64,000 nt of DNA, taken from assembly GCA_049303315.1 (NCBI GenBank), contig JBAQMZ010000013.1:1-64000 (forward strand), in the 5' to 3' direction. A program made the position numbers and the translations under genes. Below are positions 41,456-51,439 of this stretch, piece by piece. The notes beneath the pieces were generated by a model. The model saw nothing but the letters and a program-made list of their open reading frames with translations. It was not told the DNA's origin and did not search any database. Origin of the DNA: Methanoperedens sp049303315. GTDB lineage: Archaea > Halobacteriota > Methanosarcinia > Methanosarcinales > Methanoperedenaceae. Numbering within the stretch: position 1 is the stretch's first letter; every line of letters starts with the position of its first letter.

Positions 41456-43480
41456 TTAGCTGCCTCCTGCTATTACGAACATGAAAAGAATGACGAGCGT
41501 TCCAAAAATATAAGAAAGGTATGCATGGATGCTGCCGGTCTGGATGGCTTTTGCTCTTTGCGACTTTGCCATGACGAACCCCACAACCGGATTATAGATA
41601 TATTCCTCGAATACCTGTTCTATCCTGGATTCAAACCTGAAGGATTCCTTGAGGAACGGAGAAGCAGAATACGTAGCCTCGGTTTGCCTTGCAGGGCGGT
41701 ATAAGCTCTTAAACCACATCTCTACAGGTTTTGAGAAAGCATGGGCTGTGTATTCGTTTCTTGATGTGGATTCGGGCTGGCCGCATCCCCATGTCTCATA
41801 AATTGCCCGCGATTTTTTAGCGTTATACAGAAGTAAAAACGGTACCAGAAGGAAAATGAACATGAACACTAAAAGAAGAGGCGTGGACAGGGAAATCTTT
41901 GCCGGCAATACAATCGTACCGAAAGCGCCTAATGAAAATGATTGGCTAAATGCACTTACGCCGATGAATGTCCGGGCGACCTTATCCAGCAATGGCAGGA
42001 TGTAGAATGGTAAAATACCCAGCAATATTGATAAAATAGCAAAGAGTCCCATGCCAAAAAGCATTGGCGTGTTTACCTCGGTTGCATGTTCCGCTTGCTC
42101 GCTTCTCGGGAGAGCCAGGAACCCTATGCCAAAGGTTTTCAGGAAACAGAATGCGGCAAGTGCCCCTGTGAGGGCGAGAACCGCTGCGCTAATAGATAGA
42201 ACAATCATAGTAAACGTATTAAAATTAAAACCCAAAAGCAGTGACTGGAATGTTAGCCATTCACTCACAAAACCGCTAAAAGGAGGCATTGCCGAAATGG
42301 ATAGCACCCCGACAAGGATAAGAACCGAGCTTACTGGCATCTTCTTTATGAGACCGCCCAGTTTTTCGATGTTCTTTGTATGTGTTGAAAAAATTATGGA
42401 GCCTGCGCCCATGAACAATAACCCTTTGAATACCGAATGATTGAGCAGGTGATAAAGCGCCGCTATTGCCGCAATCGCTGCAAGGACCGGTTTTCCGCCT
42501 TCTAAAAATATCATTGAAGCGCCGATGCCAATTAAAATAATACCCACGTTCTCAATACTGCTGAAGGCAAGCATTCGCTTGATATCAGGTTCGACGACTG
42601 CGTATAATATTCCGATGATTGCCGAGAGCGTTCCCACTGCGAGCACAAGGTATCCCCACCATGCAAAACCGCCGCCCAGGAAATCAAAGAAAACACGGAT
42701 GAGCATAAAAATAGCGGTTTTGATCATCACGCCTGACATGAGCGCTGAAACGTTGCTCGGTGCAGCCGGGTGAGCGTAAGGAAGCCAGATGTGAAGCGGT
42801 ACGATACCGGCTTTTGCCCCAAAACCAATAAGAGCAAATATGAATGCCATGTCCTTCAATAGCGGAGGCATTGCAGTACCTGCCGCGCGGAATGTTTCGA
42901 AGTTGAAGCTGCCGCTTGAACCCGCAAAAATAAGGAACGACAGGATTATGAAACCTGTTCCGATATGGGTCATCACGATATAGATAAAACCGGCTTTCCT
43001 GGTTTCTGGTTTCTCATGCTCGTAAACCACAAGGAAGTAAGATATCACAGACATCAATTCCCAGACTATCAGGAACATGACCGCATTATTTGCAGTGACC
43101 ACCAGTATCATTGAAAGAATGAAGATGTTATAAAGGAAACCAAGGTATCCGATATTCTTTTTGCCGAAATATTCTCTCACGTACCCGATTGAATATACAG
43201 AGACTGCAAAGACTGCAACCGAGATTACAAGAATGAAAAATGCTGACAGCGCATCCACAAAAATACCGAATTGCAGAAATGAAGTGCCTGGAAGAGCTAA
43301 TGAAAAAGCACCGCCAAGAATCACGGATAACGAGAAAACAATCCCGAAAATGGAGCCAACGGCCGCACTGATGAATGAAATAAAGGCGCAAACCCGGTCT
43401 TTTTTATTCAATAGCACAGAGGATACAGCGCCAATAAGATAAAAGATAACAAGTCCAAAAAATAAATATGTATCCATCAT
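41456..43480 (-). CDS. hyfB: NuoL/HyfB-like antiporter subunit, copy 2
   Basis: The 674-residue membrane protein has about 16 helices with the antiporter core: IVWELMSVISYFLVVYEHE with its membrane Glu, KAGIVPLHIWLPYAHPAAPSNVSALMSG (conserved Lys and His residues), and IKRMLAFSSIENVG. The soluble C-terminal end has a WGCGQPESTSRNEYTAHAFSKP motif. It is clearly a paralogue, of identical length, of the protein at 47587-49611. This copy is the one directly attached to hyfC and the rest of the operon. Confidence 0.92.
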   Translation of the reverse strand: MMDTYLFFGLVIFYLIGAVSSVLLNKKDRVCAFISFISAAVGSIFGIVFSLSVILGGAFSLALPGTSFLQFGIFVDALSAFFILVISVAVFAVSVYSIGYVREYFGKKNIGYLGFLYNIFILSMILVVTANNAVMFLIVWELMSVISYFLVVYEHEKPETRKAGFIYIVMTHIGTGFIILSFLIFAGSSGSFNFETFRAAGTAMPPLLKDMAFIFALIGFGAKAGIVPLHIWLPYAHPAAPSNVSALMSGVMIKTAIFMLIRVFFDFLGGGFAWWGYLVLAVGTLSAIIGILYAVVEPDIKRMLAFSSIENVGIILIGIGASMIFLEGGKPVLAAIAAIAALYHLLNHSVFKGLLFMGAGSIIFSTHTKNIEKLGGLIKKMPVSSVLILVGVLSISAMPPFSGFVSEWLTFQSLLLGFNFNTFTMIVLSISAAVLALTGALAAFCFLKTFGIGFLALPRSEQAEHATEVNTPMLFGMGLFAILSILLGILPFYILPLLDKVARTFIGVSAFSQSFSLGAFGTIVLPAKISLSTPLLLVFMFIFLLVPFLLLYNAKKSRAIYETWGCGQPESTSRNEYTAHAFSKPVEMWFKSLYRPARQTEATYSASPFLKESFRFESRIEQVFEEYIYNPVVGFVMAKSQRAKAIQTGSIHAYLSYIFGTLVILFMFVIAGGS

Positions 43481-43608
43481 TTCACCGAAAATTTATCGTT
43501 TTTATCGGAAACGAACAAAAACAGTTGACGTAGTTTTAATTATATTTTATCCCAGCTTTTTTCTATTTTTGATTTATGAATAACAGAACCACACTTTACC
43601 TATGTTTC

Positions 43609-43661
43609 TGTATTTAAGATTAACCAGTGAAAAAGAAAAGATGTATACCGATTATTAATGT
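43609..43661 (-). promoter_or_regulatory. hyfB promoter block, copy 2
   Basis: On the minus strand this block has ACATTAATAATCG followed by CTTAAATACA, a TATA-like element about 130 bases before the hyfB ATG. The same order occurs upstream of the other hyfB at 49705-49756. The duplication therefore included the upstream region. The 292-base gap 43481-43772 holds this block and otherwise AT-rich sequence. Confidence 0.6.
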
Positions 43662-43772
43662 GGGATTTTTGAGATGCGAAGTCACAAGCACAGGTATAAT
43701 AATAAAAGTCATAGGATTCAATAAAAATCCATAACCATGCATGGAGAAGGCATTTTATATGATATATCAATA

Positions 43773-45677
43773 TTATTGATAATCTATATGTAAGCCCATT
43801 TCTTCAATATATTGAGATGGCTGTTGTTCTTTCTTAGTTCCCCATGGCATCAATTTTTTTCTTGGAAATGTAATATAACAAAGTCGCTTTGACCTCGTTA
43901 TAGCAACAAAAATATTGTGATGTTCCTCTTCTAATTGCTTCCCACCACTTTGCAAGGCTCTATAATCAGGAAAAACCCCTTGATTCATCCCAATAATAAA
44001 AGTTACATCAAATTCTAATCCTTTTGAGTTATGTATTGTTAATAAAGCTAAACCCTTAGATTCTGTATGGTCTTGGGTTTCACCCAAGGAAACTTGATTT
44101 CTAAATTGAATAAGTAATCTTTGACCACCAACTGTTTGACTTAAATATTTTTTCCAATGCTTTCTCCACATTTCTATATCTTTTAAAATAAAAAATTTAG
44201 TTTCTTCATCTTTAATTTCAATATTAGTATATTCTTCTATAATTCTTAAAGCATCTTCAAATTTAGGGTTTTCTAATGAAAGTTGTTCCCAGCCAGTCAA
44301 TATAATTGGATATGTCTTATAAAATTGAGATTGAAAATCTATTTTTGTGTTTATTTCTTTTAATATATCAAAACCGTTATCATAACTATTAATCTTAATA
44401 TATTTAATTTTAATTATCTCAAACAATTGCCTTAAGTGTATATCATCCCGTGAATTAATTATAATTCTCAAACCTAATTCAAATATTTTCATGATATCAG
44501 ATTCGCTTTCAACAAATTCGTTCGTCTTTTTATAATAATAAGGCATTTTATTATCGATAATTAATTTTTCTAAAAACGAAAATATGTACCTATTTCTTGC
44601 TAAAATAGCACAGCTTTCCCATGAAATCTTATCTTCAATGTCAGGATGTGTATTGTTTATTAGACCGTTTAACTTATTAATTACCCATTGCGATTCAGTT
44701 TGTTCATCTGGCAGGCTTATTACTTTTAACTCGCCTTTTATCGGCAAAACACCTTGAATATCAAAATTTGGTTCTAATTTTTTAGCAGAATTAATAATAG
44801 CTAATGAAGAACGATAATTCTCGTTTAATTTGATTTCAATTGGTTGGAAATCTTTTTTAAAATTCTTCATCATAAAATCGCTACTTGAACCATTAAATCC
44901 ATATATGGCTTGATTTGGATCTCCAACCATCATTATATTTTTGAATTCATTTCCACATAAAGACTTAATAATATGGTATTGAGCATAGTTCAAATCTTGT
45001 GCTTCATCTATACAAATATATTTAAAAAGATTTCGATAAAACTCTGCAATTTTAGGTCTTTCAGTAAAAATTCTATAAGTGAATAACAAAATATCATCAA
45101 ATTCTAATGCATTTTGTGACCTTAAATAATCATTATATTCTTTATAAACCATGGCGAGAAATTTTTCGGAATCTGACAAATTCGAGACAAAATCTGCATC
45201 CTCTGGAGGGATTAAATTTCTTTTTTTATTTCCGATATAATCTAAGATGTTAGTTAATAATTTATCTGGATTTGGATTGTTTATTAGCTTTGGTTTTAGA
45301 TTTGGAATATTCTCAAATACTTGTTTCAAAACATTAATCCTATCAGATAAAGATTCAAATATATGTGGTTCAGAATCTATGCCTATAACTTTACCTCTTG
45401 AGCTAATAACCTCCATACAGAATTTATGAATAGTACCAATAAATGCTTTATCTTTTATATCTTCAACATCCTCAAGTCTATCACTTATTTCTTTGGCTGC
45501 TTTGTTACTAAATGTTAAAGCTAATACTCGATAATTTCCATCTTTCTTTAAAACTAAACGTTTAACTCTCTCAGTTAATACTCTTGTTTTCCCACTACCT
45601 GCGCCAGCTATGATTAGAAGTGCCCCATCTTGATAATTAACAATTTGTTGTTGAGCAGGTGATAAAATAATTACCAT
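43773..45677 (-). CDS. UvrD-like superfamily 1 helicase (Gabija GajB-like)
   Basis: The 634-residue protein has the SF1A helicase motifs in order: a Q-motif and Walker A (LSPAQQQIV, AGAGSGKT, about residues 5-30), TFSNKAAKEI, IDEAQDLNYAQ (Walker B), MVGDPNQAIYGFNG (motif III), LNENYRS (IV), LTIHNSKGLEFDVTF (V) and FVAITRSKRL (VI). In Gabija systems a UvrD-like GajB acts with the nuclease GajA against phage DNA. The start overlaps the GajA-like stop by one base. Known GajB proteins are shorter (about 500 residues), so the exact type is uncertain. The gene is AT-rich compared with the flanking hyf genes. Confidence 0.82.
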   Translation of the reverse strand: MVIILSPAQQQIVNYQDGALLIIAGAGSGKTRVLTERVKRLVLKKDGNYRVLALTFSNKAAKEISDRLEDVEDIKDKAFIGTIHKFCMEVISSRGKVIGIDSEPHIFESLSDRINVLKQVFENIPNLKPKLINNPNPDKLLTNILDYIGNKKRNLIPPEDADFVSNLSDSEKFLAMVYKEYNDYLRSQNALEFDDILLFTYRIFTERPKIAEFYRNLFKYICIDEAQDLNYAQYHIIKSLCGNEFKNIMMVGDPNQAIYGFNGSSSDFMMKNFKKDFQPIEIKLNENYRSSLAIINSAKKLEPNFDIQGVLPIKGELKVISLPDEQTESQWVINKLNGLINNTHPDIEDKISWESCAILARNRYIFSFLEKLIIDNKMPYYYKKTNEFVESESDIMKIFELGLRIIINSRDDIHLRQLFEIIKIKYIKINSYDNGFDILKEINTKIDFQSQFYKTYPIILTGWEQLSLENPKFEDALRIIEEYTNIEIKDEETKFFILKDIEMWRKHWKKYLSQTVGGQRLLIQFRNQVSLGETQDHTESKGLALLTIHNSKGLEFDVTFIIGMNQGVFPDYRALQSGGKQLEEEHHNIFVAITRSKRLCYITFPRKKLMPWGTKKEQQPSQYIEEMGLHIDYQ

Positions 45678-47467
45678 TAATTATCCTCAGCTTTAGGAAT
45701 CCTAATTTTATCGGAAACGATTTCTAGTAATGTTTGTATCTTTGAAGGAAATATTTTTGTTTTATTGTCCGATCGTATAATTGCATCCGCTATAAAGGTG
45801 GCATATTTTGTTTTATTTGAAGACAATTCGTTTAATAATGCTTCATTATTTAAAGGCGCAAAATCTCTTTTTATCGCACTTTCATGCTGTTCGTTACATG
45901 AATTTGTTAATCTACAATTCAAAATAGCTTGATTTAATTCATTAGAATATCCTTCCTTTATTAAATATGACTCAAATTTAGTATCATTATCAAGTATAAC
46001 TACATTATCTGGAAAAATATTATCATTCATTATTGACATATTTGTCAATGTATTCTTTAACGAAGAAATAGTATTACTTTCACCGTCGCTTAAAATAAAC
46101 CATTCAATGCCCAATGAGTTTGCAATTCTTAAAAAAGGTTTATAATTTGTTCCACTTACACTTAAGAAACTTATACCTAATTCGAATGGATAACGTCCCC
46201 AATATTTTTTTGCAAAGATAGGTAAAGCTTGATCTTCAGTTTCTCCTTCAAATAATACTAAGGCCCTGGCAAACAAAAGTTCACCTCGTGTATAAATTAC
46301 TTCTCTGTTAAGTTTCCGTATGTCTTCTGCATCTAAAGTATCTAAATTAATGGGGTTTACGTCTGTTGATTCTCCTTTTTTATTAAAATGACGGATTGAT
46401 TGCAACGGTGATTGACTAGATATATAAGGAGAATGTGTACTAATAAATTTTTGTCCCATAATATTATTTAATTGCTCAAATATATGACGTTGCGCTTGTG
46501 GATGAAGGTGTGCTTCTGGTTCTTCTAATGCCAGAATTGGATAAAATGGCTTGTTTTTTTCTTTAGCTTGATTACATTTCCAAGAAATATATGCTTCAAA
46601 TGTCAAAAGGGTGGCCCAACTTCTCGTTCCCATTCCATGATTCGATAGTGAGAAACTTTCAGCATCTCCATCTTTATAATGAATATCCATTCCTCTGTTT
46701 AAATCACGTATTTTTCTTGTTAAAGGAGTAATTCTAACTCCCTCATTTATATTTGAATTTGAATTGGATTTGTTTAAATTCTCCAAACTATTTTTTAAAT
46801 GTTGCAAAACTTTACTATTTTTTATAATTTTTTCATTTATATCGCTTAACTCACCTTCTATTTCTTCTACATCTTTATTTGATAACCCTATATCCGAAAC
46901 CAATTTACCCCAGAATGAACTTCGATTTTTAAGATCTTCCTGAATATCTCGTTGAGCATACATAAAATAAAGAGGAATTGCTTCTAACAGTTTTTTTGAT
47001 AAACCTGGCTTACCTTTTGATTTTTCAATATCATCAGGATTGGTTTTCCATTCTGTTAGATAAAATTGTGAGATCTCATATTCATTTTTATCAAAATTAT
47101 ATTCACCTATAGTTCTTACCGCAAAAAATTCGTTGTCCTTATCATCTTGTTGTATCATCATCCCCAAATGTTCTTTCCATATACCTTCAAATGCAGCTAT
47201 TTGTTTATTATCATTATCTACTGGAACAATTAATATGTCAATAATAACTTTTCTATCATTTGGTAATACTTCATTTTTATGAATAAAAATGTCATCGTGA
47301 TTAAAATTTTTATTACTAGTACCCAAAGCTAATTCTAAACATCTTAAAAGACTAGTTTTACCATAATTATTTTGCCCCACTAACAGAGTTAACGGTTCAA
47401 GAAACACATTAACTTTTTCTAATGAGTGATAATTCCGAACTCGTATTTCTTTCAATAAGATGCCCAT
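45677..47467 (-). CDS. OLD-family ATPase/TOPRIM nuclease (Gabija GajA-like)
   Basis: The 596-residue protein has an N-terminal ABC-type ATPase domain: Walker A in VGQNNYGKTSLL (about residues 29-40), Walker B in LALEEPEAHLHPQAQ and the H-loop FISTHSPYIS. A TOPRIM domain follows, with LVFEGETED-like LVLFEGETEDQALP, ILSDGES and VVILDNDTK supplying its acidic residues. GajA uses such a pair to nick DNA when nucleotide is depleted by phage replication. The combination with a UvrD gene downstream identifies a Gabija-like pair. It is AT-rich and lies between two hyfB copies. Confidence 0.82.
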   Translation of the reverse strand: MGILLKEIRVRNYHSLEKVNVFLEPLTLLVGQNNYGKTSLLRCLELALGTSNKNFNHDDIFIHKNEVLPNDRKVIIDILIVPVDNDNKQIAAFEGIWKEHLGMMIQQDDKDNEFFAVRTIGEYNFDKNEYEISQFYLTEWKTNPDDIEKSKGKPGLSKKLLEAIPLYFMYAQRDIQEDLKNRSSFWGKLVSDIGLSNKDVEEIEGELSDINEKIIKNSKVLQHLKNSLENLNKSNSNSNINEGVRITPLTRKIRDLNRGMDIHYKDGDAESFSLSNHGMGTRSWATLLTFEAYISWKCNQAKEKNKPFYPILALEEPEAHLHPQAQRHIFEQLNNIMGQKFISTHSPYISSQSPLQSIRHFNKKGESTDVNPINLDTLDAEDIRKLNREVIYTRGELLFARALVLFEGETEDQALPIFAKKYWGRYPFELGISFLSVSGTNYKPFLRIANSLGIEWFILSDGESNTISSLKNTLTNMSIMNDNIFPDNVVILDNDTKFESYLIKEGYSNELNQAILNCRLTNSCNEQHESAIKRDFAPLNNEALLNELSSNKTKYATFIADAIIRSDNKTKIFPSKIQTLLEIVSDKIRIPKAEDN

Positions 47468-47586
47468 ATGTTACCTCTTCATTTCTTAAAATCCAGTATG
47501 TAAATTGCTATAATTCTTCACGGCTTATATTGGGAATAGGTGTTAATGCATTATTAACTTTTTGAAGAAATATAGTTCACTTATCT

Positions 47587-49611
47587 TTATGCCCCGCTTC
47601 CCACAAATATCAAAGCAACGACCAGCGTGATAAGTATGTAAAGCAGGTATGTCTGGATGTACCCGGTCTGGATAACTCTCATTAATCTCGACACCGTAAG
47701 CACCAGCCATGTGACAGGTCTGTACAAATATCGCTCAAATACCGGCTCTATCTCTGACTCGAAAATCACCCTGTCCTTAAAGAACGGCGAATCCGAATAA
47801 GTGGTCTGGATCTCCCTGCGGGGACGGAATATATTGCCAAGCCACATGCGTATGGGTTTTGAGAAAGCTGTCGCCGTGTATTCATTCCGGGAAGTCAAAA
47901 CAGGTTGTCCGCATCCCCATGTTTCGTATTTCACCGTATTCGTCCGGCTCATCAGCATATACACGATAACAGGAAGCGGGAGAATGACAAATACCAGAAG
48001 GGCAATCCAGGTTGTGGAAATGCTTGCGGGGAACGAGGAAAGTGTTCCGATTGTTAAATCAAAACTGATCCTTGAAGCTATACTTGTCCCGACAAGCGGG
48101 GCGGATACCGAATCAAGTATACCTACAACATAAAAAGGGAGGACGCCAAGAACAATGCACATCAAAGCAGGAATAGCCATTCCTGCAAGCATTGGCACCG
48201 GCACTTCTTTTGCATGTTCCGCATGGGGGCTTCTTGGCAGCGCAAGAAAACTTATGCCGAACGCCTTTACAAAACAAGCGGCTGCAAGAGCGCCTGTCAG
48301 GGCAAGACCTGCGCCGCTAAAAAGCACTGCAATTTTTATAATGTTATCCGTGAGATTGATGCTCAGCAACTGCGCCTGCAATGTAAGCCACTCGCTTACA
48401 AAACCATTGAATGGCGGCAGCGCCGAGATGGATATAGCGCCTATCAGGAAAAAGAAGGCAGTCCAGGGCATTCTCTTAATCAGGCCCCCATATTCTTCGA
48501 TATTTTTGGTGTGGGTTGAATATATAATTGAACCTGCGCCCATGAAGAGCAGGGATTTGAAGACAGCGTGGTTAATCGTGTGGTAGAGAGCGGCTATCAA
48601 TCCGAATGCTGCAAGGTCAGGGTGCCCGGAAGCCATAAAAATCATGGAAACCCCTACTCCGATAAGGATTATCCCGATATTTTCGACGCTGTGGAAAGCA
48701 AGAAGGCGTTTCATATCGTGTTCCATTAATGCATACATCACACCGATAAGGGCGGAAACCGATGCTATAATCAACAAGAGCATTCCCCACCACCAGGCTC
48801 CGCCTCCAAGGAAATCAATAGAAACCCGGATGAGCATGTAAATCGCAGTTTTAATCATTACACCCGACATGAGCGCAGATACGTTACTTGGCGCGGCCGG
48901 ATGGGCGTATGGAAGCCAGATATGGAGCGGGACGATACCTGCTTTGGTCCCGAATCCGATAAGCGCGAAAAGGAAAGCTATATCTTTTAAATGGGAGGGC
49001 ATGGTCATGCCCGCGGCTCGGAATGTTTCGAAGCTGAAACTGCCGCCAGAACCTGCCATTATCAAAAATGATAAAATAATGAAGCCGGTTCCGACATGAG
49101 TCATTACAATATATATGAATCCCGCTTTCCTTGTTTCCAGCTTTTCATGCTCAAAGACCACAAGGAAATACGATATTACTGACATCAGTTCCCAGACTAT
49201 CAGGAACATGACTGCATTGTTCGCAGAGACGACCAGTATCATGGAGAGAATGAAAATGTTATAAAGGAAACAGAGATAGCCGATATTCTTTTTACCGAAA
49301 TATTCTCTCAGGTATCCTGTTGAATAAATCGAAACTGCAAAAGCTGTTATCGATATTGCAAAAATGAAGAATGCAGATAGCTTATCTGCAAAAAAGCCAA
49401 AATTCAGGATTGGTGAGCCTGAAAGAGTTAATGAGAAATCATTGCCCAATAAAATGGAACCTGAGAATATTATTCCGAATATGGAAGCAATGGAGGCGCT
49501 CAAAAAGGATGTATAAGTACAGATGCGATCATTCTTGTTAAAAATAAGCGCCGACGTCGCGCCAATCAAATAAAAAAGAATCATCCCGAAAAATAAATAG
49601 GTGTCCATCAT
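47587..49611 (-). CDS. hyfB: NuoL/HyfB-like antiporter subunit, copy 1
   Basis: This 674-residue protein is a paralogue of the one at 41456-43480: both begin MMDTYLFFG, share the LIVWELMSVISYFLVV helix, the AGFIYIVMTH(I/V)GTGFIILSF helix and the WGCGQP motif before the C-terminal helices, and have the same length. Antiporter residues in KAGIVPLHIWLPYAHPAAPS are present. It is separated from the rest of the hyf genes by the Gabija-like pair. Either both copies serve in one complex, or the second complex formed after duplication. Confidence 0.92.
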   Translation of the reverse strand: MMDTYLFFGMILFYLIGATSALIFNKNDRICTYTSFLSASIASIFGIIFSGSILLGNDFSLTLSGSPILNFGFFADKLSAFFIFAISITAFAVSIYSTGYLREYFGKKNIGYLCFLYNIFILSMILVVSANNAVMFLIVWELMSVISYFLVVFEHEKLETRKAGFIYIVMTHVGTGFIILSFLIMAGSGGSFSFETFRAAGMTMPSHLKDIAFLFALIGFGTKAGIVPLHIWLPYAHPAAPSNVSALMSGVMIKTAIYMLIRVSIDFLGGGAWWWGMLLLIIASVSALIGVMYALMEHDMKRLLAFHSVENIGIILIGVGVSMIFMASGHPDLAAFGLIAALYHTINHAVFKSLLFMGAGSIIYSTHTKNIEEYGGLIKRMPWTAFFFLIGAISISALPPFNGFVSEWLTLQAQLLSINLTDNIIKIAVLFSGAGLALTGALAAACFVKAFGISFLALPRSPHAEHAKEVPVPMLAGMAIPALMCIVLGVLPFYVVGILDSVSAPLVGTSIASRISFDLTIGTLSSFPASISTTWIALLVFVILPLPVIVYMLMSRTNTVKYETWGCGQPVLTSRNEYTATAFSKPIRMWLGNIFRPRREIQTTYSDSPFFKDRVIFESEIEPVFERYLYRPVTWLVLTVSRLMRVIQTGYIQTYLLYILITLVVALIFVGSGA

Positions 49612-49704
49612 AACTACCCTATCGGTTTGCTAACTCCTTATCAATTGGAATAATCGACTCCAATTTTTTAGTTTTTGCATAAGAGCCAATGAATACCTGT
49701 GATT

Positions 49705-49756
49705 TGTATTTAAGATTTCCTGAAAAAGTAAGAAAATCCATATCGATTATTAATGT
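49705..49756 (-). promoter_or_regulatory. hyfB promoter block, copy 1
   Basis: On the minus strand ACATTAATAATCGATAT is followed by AAATCTTAAATACAAATC, with a TATA-like CTTAAATACA as in the other hyfB upstream region. It lies about 100 bases before the hyfB ATG, in the gap shared with the divergent ABC gene. Confidence 0.6.
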
Positions 49757-49803
49757 AAGATGATATCAACTAAAGAAAGCTTATAGCCCTTAAAATCATT
49801 ATT

Positions 49804-50724
49804 ATGTCCATGCTTGCCGTTAAAGCCGAAGGTTTATTTAAATATTATAAAGATGGCGCACATGGGAAAAAAGAAGTCCTGAAGAATGTTTCCATTGATA
49901 TCGAAGAAGGCGAGATTTTCGGCATACTTGGACCTAACGGCGCAGGCAAGACCACGCTGATATCTATCCTTTCAACGCTCACAATACCGGATAGCGGGAA
50001 TGTGGAAGTCTTTGGAATCGATGCGCTTTTGGATCCGAATAGCGTGAAATGTATCGTGAATGTAAGCAGCGGGAATCCGAATTTTCCCTGGAGCCTTACG
50101 GTTTACGAGAACCTCAAATATTTTTCATTGCTCTACGGGTTAGACAATACGGCTATTGAAAAGGTCATTGATACGCTTGAACTTCTGCCTTTCAGGAATG
50201 TCAGGTTTGACTCGCTATCCACTGGCACAAAACAGCGCCTTTCGCTTGCGAAAGCCCTCCTCAATGAGCCGCGCCTCCTGTTCCTGGACGAACCGACGGT
50301 TGGCCTTGACCCGGATATGGCGATTAAAATCAGGAGACTGATCAAGCGGATACATGATGAAAAAGGGATTACAATTGTACTGACAACCCATTATATGAAA
50401 GAAGCCGAGCAGCTCTGCGAACGGATTGCATTTATCAAGAAAGGCGAGATAATTGCCAATGCAGCGCCGGCTGAGTTAAAGAGACAGATGAAGCTTGGCG
50501 AGACGATAACGATAGAGTACAAAGGGAAGTTTGATGATTCCCGGTTAAAGGATATTCCCGGTATTCTTGATATCCTGCACGAGAATGGGAAAATAAAAAT
50601 CGTGGCTGAGAATGTCGAATCTATTATCGATAATGTGATGAAGAAGTTCTGTGATATTCATATCAGGAATATTGAGATTTCCCAGCCCAACCTTGAGGAT
50701 GTGTTCCTGAAACTTGCTCATTAA
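49804..50724 (+). CDS. ABC-2-type transporter ATP-binding protein, orphan
   Basis: The 306-residue protein has Walker A GPNGAGKTTL (about residues 44-53), the ABC signature in SLSTGTKQRLSLAKALL, Walker B LLFLDEPTVGLDP, and an H-loop TTHYMKEAEQL. It resembles DrrA/NatA-type exporters for lipids, drugs or sugars. No ABC-2 permease lies beside it; the next gene is rpiA. A C-terminal DUF4162-like extension follows residue 215. Confidence 0.88.
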   Translation: MSMLAVKAEGLFKYYKDGAHGKKEVLKNVSIDIEEGEIFGILGPNGAGKTTLISILSTLTIPDSGNVEVFGIDALLDPNSVKCIVNVSSGNPNFPWSLTVYENLKYFSLLYGLDNTAIEKVIDTLELLPFRNVRFDSLSTGTKQRLSLAKALLNEPRLLFLDEPTVGLDPDMAIKIRRLIKRIHDEKGITIVLTTHYMKEAEQLCERIAFIKKGEIIANAAPAELKRQMKLGETITIEYKGKFDDSRLKDIPGILDILHENGKIKIVAENVESIIDNVMKKFCDIHIRNIEISQPNLEDVFLKLAH

Positions 50725-50758
50725 ATGTATATAATAAAAAAGCATAAAAGTGCACATT

Positions 50759-51439
50759 ATGAAAAGCTCCACCAAAATCAATCCCAAACAGGCCGCTGGC
50801 GAAAAAGCCGCGCAGCTCGTAAAAAACAACACGGTCGTCGGACTCGGCACAGGTTCAACAACCGCATATGCAATAAAAGAACTCGGAAAACGTGTGGCAT
50901 CGGGCTTGAAAATACTGGGCGTGCCAACATCATACCAGTCAGCGTTCTTAGCAACAGAGAACGGCATCCCTCTTACCTCGCTTGATGAGCATCCAATACT
51001 TGATATCGACATAGACGGGGCCGACCAGGTAGCCAATTTTGCGGCAATCAAAGGGGGCGGCGCGGCGCATACGAGGGAAAAAATCGTAGCTCAATCTGCG
51101 AAAAAGTTTGTTGTAGTGGCGGATGAATCCAAAGTCGCCGAAGTCCTGAACCACCCTGTTCCCCTCGAAGTCCTGCCTTTTGCGCGAAAGCTGGTTGTAA
51201 AACAGGTCGCAGAGTTGGGAGGAAATGCTGTTATGCGCATGGGCGTAAATAAAGACAGTCCTGTTATTTCGGATAACGGGAATTTCATCTTGGATGCGGA
51301 TTTCGGGGAAATAGCCGACCCTGTTTCTCTCGACAGGGAGCTTTCACAGTGTACAGGCATCGTTGAGCACGGGATATTTACTAAAATCGATGCCGTTTAT
51401 ATCGGGAAAAAAGACGGCTCAGTAGAAATACTTGATTAG
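50759..51439 (+). CDS. rpiA: Ribose-5-phosphate isomerase A
   Basis: RpiA interconverts ribose-5-phosphate and ribulose-5-phosphate. The 226-residue protein has GLGTGSTTAYAIKEL, PTSYQSAFLA, DIDIDGADQV, the KGGGAAHTREKIVA motif and ADESKVAEVL, all family signatures. A GTG at 50750 is in frame, but a TATATA box at 50728-50733 lies 29 bases before the ATG at 50759, so this is the likely leaderless start. Together with rbcL it could belong to ribose or ribulose phosphate metabolism. The 3' end overlaps the convergent gene by four bases. Confidence 0.93.
   Translation: MKSSTKINPKQAAGEKAAQLVKNNTVVGLGTGSTTAYAIKELGKRVASGLKILGVPTSYQSAFLATENGIPLTSLDEHPILDIDIDGADQVANFAAIKGGGAAHTREKIVAQSAKKFVVVADESKVAEVLNHPVPLEVLPFARKLVVKQVAELGGNAVMRMGVNKDSPVISDNGNFILDADFGEIADPVSLDRELSQCTGIVEHGIFTKIDAVYIGKKDGSVEILD

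Noticed and set aside
43773..47467. An insertion sequence or integrase as carrier of the defence pair
   Set aside because: No transposase, integrase, terminal inverted repeat or target duplication was seen next to the two genes.
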